Assembly: GCF_000375585.1 (NCBI RefSeq)
Contig: NZ_AQWP01000004.1
Location: forward strand, 1 to 64,000
Origin: Sinorhizobium meliloti 4H41
GTDB taxonomy: Bacteria; Pseudomonadota; Alphaproteobacteria; Rhizobiales; Rhizobiaceae
Length of the DNA stretch: 64,000 bases
Direction of reading: 5' to 3'
The position numbers and the translations under genes are program-made. Positions 8,672 to 16,161 of this stretch are shown here, piece by piece; within the stretch, counting starts at the first letter, position 1, and each line of letters starts with the position of its first letter. Under the pieces are notes generated by a model. The model was given only the letters and a program-made list of their open reading frames with translations. It had not been told where the DNA came from and searched no databases.

Positions 8672-10156
8672 CTATTCGGTGACCTTCATCTCGCTCACCA
8701 TCAACTTCGCGTCGACACGCGGCTGCCATTCCATGCGTTCCGACATCCCGTAGATGTCCTGGAGATTGAACAGCGGCACCGTGTAGTTCAGGTCGTGCCC
8801 CTTCTTCTGGATATCGTCATAAAGCGCCTTGCGTTTTGCGGTATCCGTTTCGACGCGTGCCGCTTCGATCATGGTTGCCATCTCGGCATCCGAGTTCGAT
8901 GCCGCTGCACCGTCCTTGTGGTAGATGAAGGACATTTCCCGGTCGGCATCGAGCAGTTCGTTGGAATTGGCGATGAAGATCGCGTCGGGACGCGGCCCGT
9001 CGCCCATCAGGCTGTCGAGATATTGCGAGAATTCCTGGATGTCGGTCGTGACGTTCAGCCCGGTCTCGGCCCAGTAACCCGCGACCGCCTCGATCTGCTC
9101 ACGGTCCTTCAGCCAGCGGCCGGATTCGCCGACGACTACGAGGGGTTTGCCCTCGGCCCCTGCCTCCTTGATCAGAGCCCGCGCCTTCTCGATGTCATAA
9201 GGATAGTGCTCCAGCTTCTCGTTGAAGCCGAAGGCGGCCGGATTGATGTGCGACCCCTTGGCGATCGTCGCATAGCCCATGAAAAGGCCCTCGACCATGG
9301 CCTTGCGGTCGATGGCGAGGTTGAGCGCCTCGCGCACCTTCGGGTCCTTTGTAACTTCATTGTCCGTACCCAGGACGAAGACGGACGTCTCGAGGCCGGG
9401 AACGGCAGCGAACTTCGGCACATTCGTCGTGAATTCAGGCAGGAGGTTTGTGATCACGTCGAATTCGCCGGAAAGCAGGCCGGAAAGGCGTGTGCCCGGT
9501 TCCGTCACGAAGCGGTAGGTGACGTCGTCGATCTCAGGTTCCCCGCCCCAGTAGTCCGCGTTTGCGACGAGCTTCAGATCCGTCCCGCGGTTCCAGCTGT
9601 CGAACTTGTACGGGCCGGTTCCGACCGGCGCACCGGCAAGATCACCGTCCTTGGCATAGCCGGGCGCGATCATCTTCATCCAGTACATGCGCGAAGGGAG
9701 GATCGGATCCGGGCCTGTGGTTATGAGGTTGACTGTCAGGTCATCGACCTTTTCGGCCGCCTTGATCGTACCGAAATACGCCATCTGCTCGGAATTGTTG
9801 GCAGGATCGATGACCCGCGAGACGGATGCAACCACGGCATCGGCATTGAAAGCTTCGCCATTGTGGAACTTGACGCCGTCCCGCAATTTGAACTGCCAGG
9901 TCGTGGCGTCGATCTGCTTCGGAGGCTGCGCGGCCAGACCCGGCACGAGTTCGCCGGTCGGCGTCCTTGCCATCAGCGTCTCATAGATGTTGTCGTTGAC
10001 CTGGCGCTCGCCGCCGTCATCCCTAAGCTGCGGATCGAGAGTCGAAGGCTCCGACCCGATGGCGATGGTGATGGATTGTGCCCATGTTGGCGAACAGGCA
10101 AGTGTGGACGCGAGTAACATCAGGGCACCCGCAGACAGTCTCTGTATCTTCCTCAT
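8672..10156 (-). CDS. Dipeptide/oligopeptide-type solute-binding protein (SBP family 5)
   Basis: A 494-residue periplasmic binding protein. The signal peptide is residues 1-26 (hydrophobic core then SPTWAQ). Family 5 landmarks are the N-terminal EPSTLDPQL, the WQFKLRDGVKFHNGEAFNADAV block, VGTGPYKFDSW, and the VREALNLAIDRKAMVEGLFMGYATIAKG region that lines the ligand cleft. Members bind peptides but also opines, sugars, nickel and amines. It follows the dehydrogenase genes in the same operon after a gap of only 22 bases, so the imported ligand is probably the dehydrogenase substrate or its precursor. Confidence 0.92.
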   Translation of the reverse strand: MRKIQRLSAGALMLLASTLACSPTWAQSITIAIGSEPSTLDPQLRDDGGERQVNDNIYETLMARTPTGELVPGLAAQPPKQIDATTWQFKLRDGVKFHNGEAFNADAVVASVSRVIDPANNSEQMAYFGTIKAAEKVDDLTVNLITTGPDPILPSRMYWMKMIAPGYAKDGDLAGAPVGTGPYKFDSWNRGTDLKLVANADYWGGEPEIDDVTYRFVTEPGTRLSGLLSGEFDVITNLLPEFTTNVPKFAAVPGLETSVFVLGTDNEVTKDPKVREALNLAIDRKAMVEGLFMGYATIAKGSHINPAAFGFNEKLEHYPYDIEKARALIKEAGAEGKPLVVVGESGRWLKDREQIEAVAGYWAETGLNVTTDIQEFSQYLDSLMGDGPRPDAIFIANSNELLDADREMSFIYHKDGAAASNSDAEMATMIEAARVETDTAKRKALYDDIQKKGHDLNYTVPLFNLQDIYGMSERMEWQPRVDAKLMVSEMKVTE

Positions 10157-10178
10157 TCACGTTCCCCTATTTTTTGTT

Positions 10179-11540
10179 TCAGGTCTCAATGGCTTCAGCC
10201 GGCAGTTTCCTTTCCCGGATCCCGGTGTCGCCGCTCATGCCGGCTTTTGCGAGCGACGACAGGGGTACGGGCCGCAACGGCCAACGGCAAGCGCCCATTT
10301 CGGCAAAGCTTGCCGGAGCGGCTGCGGGGCGCAGTTCGGACATCAGTGAAAGCGTCCATTCTGTGCAGAAGCGTCCCTGGCAGGCACCCATGCCGAACCG
10401 TCCGTTGAGGCGCAATTCTCGTGCCGAAACAGCGTCCGGCCCTGACATTTGCGCCTTCAGATGGCCAATTGTCCGGTTCTCGCAACGACAGATCACCGTT
10501 TCGTCCGGACAATCGCCCAGGATCGGCGCATCGTGGACGGGCGCGAAAAGGCGGGAAAGGCTGGTCTGCAGGGGGCGCAGCGGTCGAATCCCGCTCCGGC
10601 CACTGCGCGGCGCGCGCCCTCCCAGCCGGGCCGCAGCTTCGCGGCCCGCTTCGGCTCCATCCGCCTCGGCGGCGTGCGCGCCGAGCACTTCACGAACGTC
10701 TCCGGCCCTCAGGATGACGAGGCCTGCCGCCGCATCATTGGTCGGCAGGCCGAAATCGTTCGGACGCAGCCCGTCATGGAGACCGATGCGGTCTACCTCG
10801 ATCCTTTCCTCCCGCCCATTTGACGCGATGAGGCAGGCGGTGAGCATATCACCGGATCGGGTGATCTCAGTCAGACGCGTGCCGCGGCGCCACACGACGC
10901 GGCGGAGCAGGACAGGCACCATCAAGGCAGCCATGTCCGGAAGGATGGACGGATGAGCCAGCAGACGGACAGCAGCCAGGGGGCGCGAAGCAGGATCTCC
11001 CTCCTCGATGACGGCCACCGGCGGATTGCCGGCTGCCGTCATTTGTGCGGCCAAAGCGAGCAGCAGCGGGCCGCTTCCCGCAAGCAGGATGCGGCCCTCC
11101 GGCACGCGGCCCTCCTTCAGCATCACCTGGAGACCGCCTGCTGCAGCGACGCCAGGCAAATGCCAGCCCGGACGCGGTCTTACCCGCTCCACGGCCCCGC
11201 AACCCAAAATCAAGGCGCGCGGCCGGCATACTTCGACCTTTCCGGCTGCCCGGTCTTCGATCAGCACGGCGCCTGTGCTGTCGATGCCGACGAATGCCCG
11301 GCGGGTCCGAACATCCACGCCCGAGGCGGAAAGCTCCGCAGACAGGGCCTGCCAGCGGCCCCTAAGCGACGGTAAGACGGCAACGGGGGCCGCGCCTTCG
11401 GCCGGCTGGCGATGGATGGCGCCGCCGAGCGCAGGTCTCTGCTCGCAAAGCATCACCGAGAGCCCCGATTTCGCAGCTTCGATCGCCGCCGAAACGCCGG
11501 CCGGTCCGCCGCCGACGACCATGACGTCAGCCTCTCGCAT
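10179..11540 (-). CDS. FAD/NAD(P)-binding subunit of a three-subunit dehydrogenase (HcnB/OoxA-like)
   Basis: A 453-residue pyridine-nucleotide-disulfide-type flavoprotein. The FAD motif VVGGGPAGVSAAIEA is at the N-terminus, and a second GAGP/GSGP-type nucleotide site (LLAGSGPLLLALAAQ) lies mid-protein. The C-terminus has a BFD-like [2Fe-2S] region with four Cys (CRC ... CQGRFC). This layout is that of HcnB of cyanide synthase, OoxA/NoxA of opine oxidases and the alpha subunit of D-proline/hydroxyproline dehydrogenases. ATG 11540 has GGAGG six bases upstream and overlaps the small ferredoxin-like gene by 14 bases. Substrate class: an N-substituted or D-amino acid (family inference). Confidence 0.85.
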   Translation of the reverse strand: MREADVMVVGGGPAGVSAAIEAAKSGLSVMLCEQRPALGGAIHRQPAEGAAPVAVLPSLRGRWQALSAELSASGVDVRTRRAFVGIDSTGAVLIEDRAAGKVEVCRPRALILGCGAVERVRPRPGWHLPGVAAAGGLQVMLKEGRVPEGRILLAGSGPLLLALAAQMTAAGNPPVAVIEEGDPASRPLAAVRLLAHPSILPDMAALMVPVLLRRVVWRRGTRLTEITRSGDMLTACLIASNGREERIEVDRIGLHDGLRPNDFGLPTNDAAAGLVILRAGDVREVLGAHAAEADGAEAGREAAARLGGRAPRSGRSGIRPLRPLQTSLSRLFAPVHDAPILGDCPDETVICRCENRTIGHLKAQMSGPDAVSARELRLNGRFGMGACQGRFCTEWTLSLMSELRPAAAPASFAEMGACRWPLRPVPLSSLAKAGMSGDTGIRERKLPAEAIET

Positions 11541-11790
11541 CGTCATCCTCCAGCGCCATCACGACCATGCCGTCATAGACCGGTTCGAGGCAGGCCTCGG
11601 TTGCGCGCCCATCCACGCGGACGAGGCAACATTGACAGGCGCCGATGCCGCAGAAATACCGGGTTTGTGACCCGGCGGGATCCTTTCCGAATCCGTGAAT
11701 GTTCGAACCGGCAAGGGCGGCTGCAATGCTTTCGCCTGCTCGGAACGGTACCTCGGCGCCCCGCCAGAAGAAAATCCCGACGGTGGTCAT
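11527..11790 (-). CDS. Small [2Fe-2S] subunit of the three-subunit dehydrogenase (HcnA-like)
   Basis: An 87-residue ferredoxin-fold protein with Cys47-x4-Cys52-x2-Cys55 and Cys67, the plant-type [2Fe-2S] arrangement seen in HcnA and in the small subunits of opine oxidases and D-hydroxyproline dehydrogenase. It would pass electrons between the amino-acid-oxidising flavin subunit and the HcnB-like subunit. Its start (11790) overlaps the stop of the oxidase-like gene as ATGA and its end overlaps the next gene by 14 bases, so all three subunits are translationally coupled. Confidence 0.88.
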   Translation of the reverse strand: MTTVGIFFWRGAEVPFRAGESIAAALAGSNIHGFGKDPAGSQTRYFCGIGACQCCLVRVDGRATEACLEPVYDGMVVMALEDDDARG

Positions 11791-12959
11791 GCCGCGATGC
11801 TCCTACCGGCGAACCGCCCCGGATCGAACGGCGAAACATCGACCTCCGGCTCCTCCCCCCGAACAAGATCCGCAACGATCCGGCCGGTCAGCGGCCCAAG
11901 ACAGATACCGTCTCCCTCAAACCCGGCTGCGACGAAGAGATTGTCGACGCCTGGCATCCTGCCGACCATTGGCAGGCCGTCGCATATGGCAGTGCGGATG
12001 CCGGCAAAGCACCGAAGGATGCGCAAGCGCCCTAGGGCGGGCACCATGTCCGCAGCGGAGGCCGCCAGGTGAGCCACCGCTTCGATATCATTTTCAGGGA
12101 TGGTGCGGCCCTCCTCCCGTGTCGAGCCGATCAGGAACTGGCCGGTATCGAGCGGATCGATGACGACGCCGTATCCCCGGGCATCCACCTGCGTGCCCTG
12201 GTGCTTCTTGCTGAGGAGATAGCTGCAGGAGAGAAGCGAACCCGGCAGGCCGGCATTGAGAGCGGGTGCCCGCTCGGTCACCAGTTGCTGCCCCCTGCGT
12301 GGACGCGACACATCGGGAAGTCCTATGAGCTTGCCCGCGCCGCCACCTGCGGCGACGACCACCGCCGAGGCTTCGATCACCGCTTCCCCGACACGAACGC
12401 CGCTGACGCGGCCGGATCGTCCGTCGTATTCCAGCGCCGCAACGGGGGAATTGCGCTCCACCTTCAATCCTGCGGCGGAAATCAGACGCGAGACTATGCT
12501 GTAGCCGATCGCGTGCCCCTCGTCTTCGACTTCCAGCACCGCCACCGTTTTTCGGGAGAGCAGGGCCAATCTGTCCGCAACCATATCCGGGGTGAGCCAA
12601 CGCACCGGCGCACCGACCTCGGCGAGAGCTTTCGAGTGGTCGGAAAGGACCTCGGCTTCCGCGTCGCTCGTCGCAACGAGGAAGGTGGGCCGCCGGTGGA
12701 ACAGGCCCTGGAACAATCCCTCCTCCGCGAGTTCGCGATAAAGCGCCGCTCCGGCCCGGGCCATGGTCATCATCGGGCCCGGGCGCTTGCTCGCCACCGA
12801 CACGGCACCGTCCGCAGCGCCGGTCGCCCCGCTGGCCGGCGTCGAAGCGTCGAGCAGCCGAACGGGCGTACCCGCGAGTGCGAGAAACGACGCGGTCGAG
12901 GCGCCGACAATGCCCGCTCCGATAACGATGACTGGTGGTGAAAAATGCTGCTCGCGCAC
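11787..12959 (-). CDS. D-amino-acid-oxidase-like FAD subunit (HcnC/OoxB-like)
   Basis: About 390 residues with the DAO-family FAD motif PPVIVIGAGIVGAS at the N-terminus, the GATGAADGAV region and the C-terminal motif FVAAGFEGDGICLGPLTGRIVADL. This is the probable substrate-oxidising subunit of the membrane-associated dehydrogenase. GTG at 12959 is the most plausible start because it places the Rossmann motif about ten residues in. A longer frame to 13148 would run into the divergent LysR gene. It is the first gene of a ten-gene operon and faces a LysR gene across about 160 bases. Confidence 0.83.
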   Translation of the reverse strand: MREQHFSPPVIVIGAGIVGASTASFLALAGTPVRLLDASTPASGATGAADGAVSVASKRPGPMMTMARAGAALYRELAEEGLFQGLFHRRPTFLVATSDAEAEVLSDHSKALAEVGAPVRWLTPDMVADRLALLSRKTVAVLEVEDEGHAIGYSIVSRLISAAGLKVERNSPVAALEYDGRSGRVSGVRVGEAVIEASAVVVAAGGGAGKLIGLPDVSRPRRGQQLVTERAPALNAGLPGSLLSCSYLLSKKHQGTQVDARGYGVVIDPLDTGQFLIGSTREEGRTIPENDIEAVAHLAASAADMVPALGRLRILRCFAGIRTAICDGLPMVGRMPGVDNLFVAAGFEGDGICLGPLTGRIVADLVRGEEPEVDVSPFDPGRFAGRSIAA

Positions 12960-13043
12960 CTGATCCGAACGCCTTGCAAGGAGGTTTCGGGACAGATCGT
13001 AGCGCGCCCGGCAAAACCGCGTCGATAAAAGAACAAGGGCACG

Positions 13044-13058
13044 AGTTATGAAAAAACT
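13044..13058. promoter_or_regulatory. Candidate LysR operator (AGTT-N7-AACT)
   Basis: AGTT (13044-13047), seven A/T-rich bases, AACT (13055-13058). It lies between the divergent dehydrogenase operon and the LysR gene. The same half-site geometry occurs at the dgdA/LysR divergence at 40939-40957. Confidence 0.4.
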
Positions 13059-13121
13059 TACAACTTGCCGGCTCTGCGCCTTGCGACCCTGCCCCTGCTC
13101 GCCGTAACGTCCTGGGCGCGA

Positions 13122-14036
13122 ATGCACACGAGCCGCAGGAACCGCCACTTGCCCAGCATCAGCCTCTCACTCGTCCAGACGTTCTACCAGCTCGGACGGA
13201 CCGGCTCCTATTCCGCCGCGGCCAGGGAACTCAATCTCAGCCATCCATCCGTGGCGAACCATATCCGGCGGCTGGAACACCTCCTCGGCGAGCGGCTGGT
13301 GGTCGCCGAGCGCGGGGCACGGCGTGTGGGACTGACACCTCGAGGACTTGCGCTTTACGAGCTGATCCGTCCGGAATTCGACATCATGCTGACGCGTCTG
13401 ACGCGACTGATGGAGAGCCAGCGTCCGGTGCTGCGGATCGGCATGCCGCAGGGAATCTTCCATGATCTCTTTCCCCGGGTCGTCCGTAAGTTCCATGAAA
13501 GCCGCCCTGACGTGGAGCTTGTCGTGTACGAGCGTGACACTGCGCTGTCCGATCTGGTCCGCCAGGGCAGCCTCGACATATTCATTGCGGAGCGGCATTT
13601 TGGCGACTCCGTCGTGATCCAGCAGTTGATCGGCCGTTACAGCCTTTCGCTCGTCTATCCTCGAACCTGGGGACCCGCTCCCGCCGAAGGCGGCATTCCC
13701 GAATGGGCCTGCGGCCGTCCTTTCGTTTCACATGAACCGGGACAGATAATAAGGGACATCGCTACCGGTTTCCTCAGCAGCAAGGGTGCGGTTGTCGAGC
13801 CGCTGATCTCGGTGTCGTCAAGCGTCAGCATCAGGCGCTACGTCAGCGAAGGCCTCGGCTTTTCCATCTTGCCGACCTGGTCCGTCGGACCGGACGATGA
13901 CACGATAACCCGGGTGGAGCTGCTGAGCCTCACGCCTGTTCCCATCTATTTCGGGACGGCGCACTTCCTGAAGGACAACGAGACCGTCCGGGCCTTCTTC
14001 AGCCACTGCCAGTTCGAGCTCTCCGGCAGATCCTGA
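13122..14036 (+). CDS. LysR-family regulator, divergent to the dehydrogenase/ABC operon
   Basis: A 304-residue LTTR. The winged helix-turn-helix spans about residues 15-75 (SLVQTFYQLGRTGSYSAAAR followed by NLSHPSVANHIRRLEHLLGE). A periplasmic-binding-like effector domain follows from about residue 95 (VLRIGMPQGIFHDLFP). The start is uncertain: ATG 13122 gives a normal N-terminus but lacks a strong Shine-Dalgarno, and an in-frame start at 13065 is possible. Its divergent position over the HcnC-like gene makes it the probable activator of that operon, with the imported substrate as likely co-inducer. Confidence 0.88.
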   Translation: MHTSRRNRHLPSISLSLVQTFYQLGRTGSYSAAARELNLSHPSVANHIRRLEHLLGERLVVAERGARRVGLTPRGLALYELIRPEFDIMLTRLTRLMESQRPVLRIGMPQGIFHDLFPRVVRKFHESRPDVELVVYERDTALSDLVRQGSLDIFIAERHFGDSVVIQQLIGRYSLSLVYPRTWGPAPAEGGIPEWACGRPFVSHEPGQIIRDIATGFLSSKGAVVEPLISVSSSVSIRRYVSEGLGFSILPTWSVGPDDDTITRVELLSLTPVPIYFGTAHFLKDNETVRAFFSHCQFELSGRS

Positions 14037-14175
14037 TTGGCCATGCTCGCCTCGAAGCGCCTTTTCGATTTCCGGCAGGACGTCGAAGAGATCGGCGACG
14101 TTTCTAAAAGTTGCACCCTGCATTGCAACTGCTCGTCATGAGAACTCAAGGAGGCGCTTGACCAAATCGATTCCG

Positions 14176-14211
14176 CGACCTATTAGGAAATGAACGTTTC
14201 CTAATAGGTCG
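14176..14211. promoter_or_regulatory. Perfect 15-bp inverted repeat, TetR operator
   Basis: Arms 14176-14190 (CGACCTATTAGGAAA) and 14197-14211 (its exact reverse complement) flank the six-base spacer TGAACG. The right arm ends five bases before the tetR ATG at 14217. The placement implies that the TetR protein blocks its own promoter and that of the MFS gene downstream. Confidence 0.85.
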
Positions 14212-14216
14212 ATCAG

Positions 14217-14828
14217 ATGAGTTTCGAAAGCATCTCTCCTCGCCCCGTCGGGCGGCCGCGCGAATTCGACATGCACCAGGCTCTGGATGCGGCGATCCGC
14301 ATATTTTCCGAGAAGGGCTATCACGGGACCTCGATAGCCGAGCTCAAGGCGGAAATGGGACTGACCGCCGGCAGCATATACAAGGCGTTTCGTGACAAGC
14401 GTGACGTCTTCGTCGCAGCCTACGACCGCTATAAGCAAGTCCGCGCCGATCTTCTGGATGAGGCGCTGTCCTCAGCCTCCACCGGTCGCGAAAAGATCGC
14501 CCGCGTCGTCGGTTTCTATGCCATCTCCGCCTGCGGCGAAACCGGCAGGCGTGGATGCCTGGCCATTGGCGCTGCCGTGGAACTGGTTCTGTCGGACGCC
14601 GAGATCGCCGAAAAGGTGGCCGGACACAATCGCCATCTCGTCTCCCGGCTCGAAGGTTTCATCCGCGAAGGCCACCAAGACGGTTCAATCCGCCAGAACG
14701 TCGATCCTGCGGGGACCGCGCTTGCGCTGTTTTCCTATCTTCAGGGCGTCCGCATCGCCGGCAAAACCGGAGAGCTGGAAAACCAGATGCTCGCTTCCGC
14801 CGAAGCCGTCCTGCGCATTCTCGACTGA
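14217..14828 (+). CDS. TetR-family repressor
   Basis: A 203-residue TetR regulator. The N-terminal HTH covers about residues 18-65 with the hallmark GYHGTSIAELKAEMGLTAGSIYKAFRDK (given here only as a landmark around residues 38-65). The C-terminal ligand domain resembles the TetR_C group that controls efflux pumps. A perfect palindrome immediately upstream is its probable operator. The MFS gene begins 38 bases after the stop and is almost certainly co-transcribed and repressed with it. The effector is likely a substrate of the pump. Confidence 0.92.
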   Translation: MSFESISPRPVGRPREFDMHQALDAAIRIFSEKGYHGTSIAELKAEMGLTAGSIYKAFRDKRDVFVAAYDRYKQVRADLLDEALSSASTGREKIARVVGFYAISACGETGRRGCLAIGAAVELVLSDAEIAEKVAGHNRHLVSRLEGFIREGHQDGSIRQNVDPAGTALALFSYLQGVRIAGKTGELENQMLASAEAVLRILD

Positions 14829-14866
14829 TTGAACCGTCCGCCTCCTGCCTCCCAAGGAACTCTTCA

Positions 14867-16093
14867 ATGACAGCTCCCGTATCCATCGCCCAGACGCAGC
14901 ATCCGGCCGGGCTTTCTTCCGGCATGACATTTCTCATGGCCGCCGCCTGCGGCCTGATTGCCGCCAACCTTTACTATACCCAGCCACTCGCCGGCCCGAT
15001 CGCACTCGACATCGGCCTGCCGGCAGAGGCGACCGGCCTGATCGTTACCCTGACCCAGATCGGCTATGGCATCGGATTGCTGCTGCTCGTGCCGCTGGGC
15101 GATCTCCTGGAAAATCGTCGGCTGATCGTGACGATGATCGGACTGGTCACTCTTGCCCTGATCGCGGCCGGTCTCTCGACCACACCCGGGCCTTTCCTCA
15201 CAGCTTCGCTTGCCATCGGTTTAGGCTCCGTTGCAGTCCAGATGATCGTGCCCTTCGCTGCCAACCTTGCTCCGGATGCGGCTCGGGGCCGCGTCGTCGG
15301 CAATGTCATGAGCGGGCTGATGGTCGGGATCATGATGGCGCGGCCGATTTCCGGGCTGATCGCCGGCCTCAGCTCCTGGCATGCCGTCTTCTATGTTTCG
15401 GCCGTCGTCATGGTCGGGCTGGGCAGCCTGCTGTGGGTGCAACTGCCGACCCGCCGACCGGCGGCCCGGATGACTTACGGCCAGCTCATCAAGTCGATGG
15501 GCAAGCTCCTCGCGACGCAGCCGGTCCTGCAGCGCCGCGCCGCCTATCAGGCCTGTCAGTTCGCTGCGTTCAGCCTCTTCTGGACCGTCACGCCGCTCTA
15601 TCTTGCCGGCCCGCGCTTCGGGCTTGGTCATAACGGCATCGCGCTTTTTGCCCTGGCCGGTGTCGCGGGCGCAATTGCTTCCCCCATCGCCGGGCGCCTC
15701 GCGGATAAGGGCTTGATCCGGCCGGCGACGGCATTCGGCCTTGTCGGTGTAGGAGCCGCTTTCCTGATGACGCAGGTCGCTACCGAAGGGTCCACTACCG
15801 TGCTCACGCTTCTGACGCTGGCGGCGATCCTGCTCGACTTCGGCGTGACCATGACCTTGGTGACCGGGCAGCGCTCGATCTACGAACTCGGCGCGGAGTT
15901 GCGCAGCCGGCTCAACGGCCTGTTCATGGCCATATTCTTCACGGGCGGCGCCATCGGCTCTGCCCTGGGCGCCTGGGCATTTGCCTCTGGCGGGTGGTGG
16001 CTCGCCTCCATGATCGGGCTTGCGCTGCCCGCTACGGCGTTCGCCATCTTCCTGACCGAGAAAATCGATCAGGAAAGAGCCCTGAAGCACTGA
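14867..16093 (+). CDS. MFS efflux transporter
   Basis: A 408-residue major facilitator protein with about twelve hydrophobic helices. The loop 2-3 signature is reduced to PLGDLLENRRL (motif A position), and the second-half counterpart is GRLADKGLIRPA. It begins MTAPVSIA at 14867 with AAGGA about ten bases upstream. The open frame extends further left only by overlapping tetR in another frame. The pairing with TetR and the DHA1/YbfB-like layout point to export of a small toxic compound. Confidence 0.88.
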   Translation: MTAPVSIAQTQHPAGLSSGMTFLMAAACGLIAANLYYTQPLAGPIALDIGLPAEATGLIVTLTQIGYGIGLLLLVPLGDLLENRRLIVTMIGLVTLALIAAGLSTTPGPFLTASLAIGLGSVAVQMIVPFAANLAPDAARGRVVGNVMSGLMVGIMMARPISGLIAGLSSWHAVFYVSAVVMVGLGSLLWVQLPTRRPAARMTYGQLIKSMGKLLATQPVLQRRAAYQACQFAAFSLFWTVTPLYLAGPRFGLGHNGIALFALAGVAGAIASPIAGRLADKGLIRPATAFGLVGVGAAFLMTQVATEGSTTVLTLLTLAAILLDFGVTMTLVTGQRSIYELGAELRSRLNGLFMAIFFTGGAIGSALGAWAFASGGWWLASMIGLALPATAFAIFLTEKIDQERALKH

Positions 16094-16109
16094 TCGAATT
16101 CAGATTTTA

Positions 16110-16148
16110 CGGCCACGCCCTGCGCGTCAAGCGCGAACGGCGTGGCCG
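16110..16148. terminator. Bidirectional stem-loop between convergent genes
   Basis: CGGCCACGCC (16110-16119) pairs with GGCGTGGCCG (16139-16148). The loop contains a second small GCGC/GCGC stem. It lies between the MFS stop (16093) and the convergent fusion gene's stop (16162). There is a T-rich stretch on the left side (16104-16108) for the minus-strand transcript. Confidence 0.65.
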
Positions 16149-16161
16149 GAAGACGACCGGT

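Noticed and set aside
8669-10117. Plus-strand open frame of about 480 codons opposite the first SBP gene
   Set aside because: Antisense shadow of the SBP: no ribosome-binding site and a composition typical of reverse-complement frames.
10179-12959. Calling the three-subunit enzyme a hydrogen cyanide synthase
   Set aside because: The same architecture serves opine, D-proline and hydroxyproline dehydrogenases, and the co-operonic importer suggests an imported substrate rather than glycine.
13818-14149. Small minus-strand frames at the 3' end of the first LysR gene
   Set aside because: They overlap the LysR coding region almost completely. The 7-bp inverted repeat at 14109-14130 (AGTTGCA/TGCAACT) is more likely a weak terminator or operator, but is too short to call.
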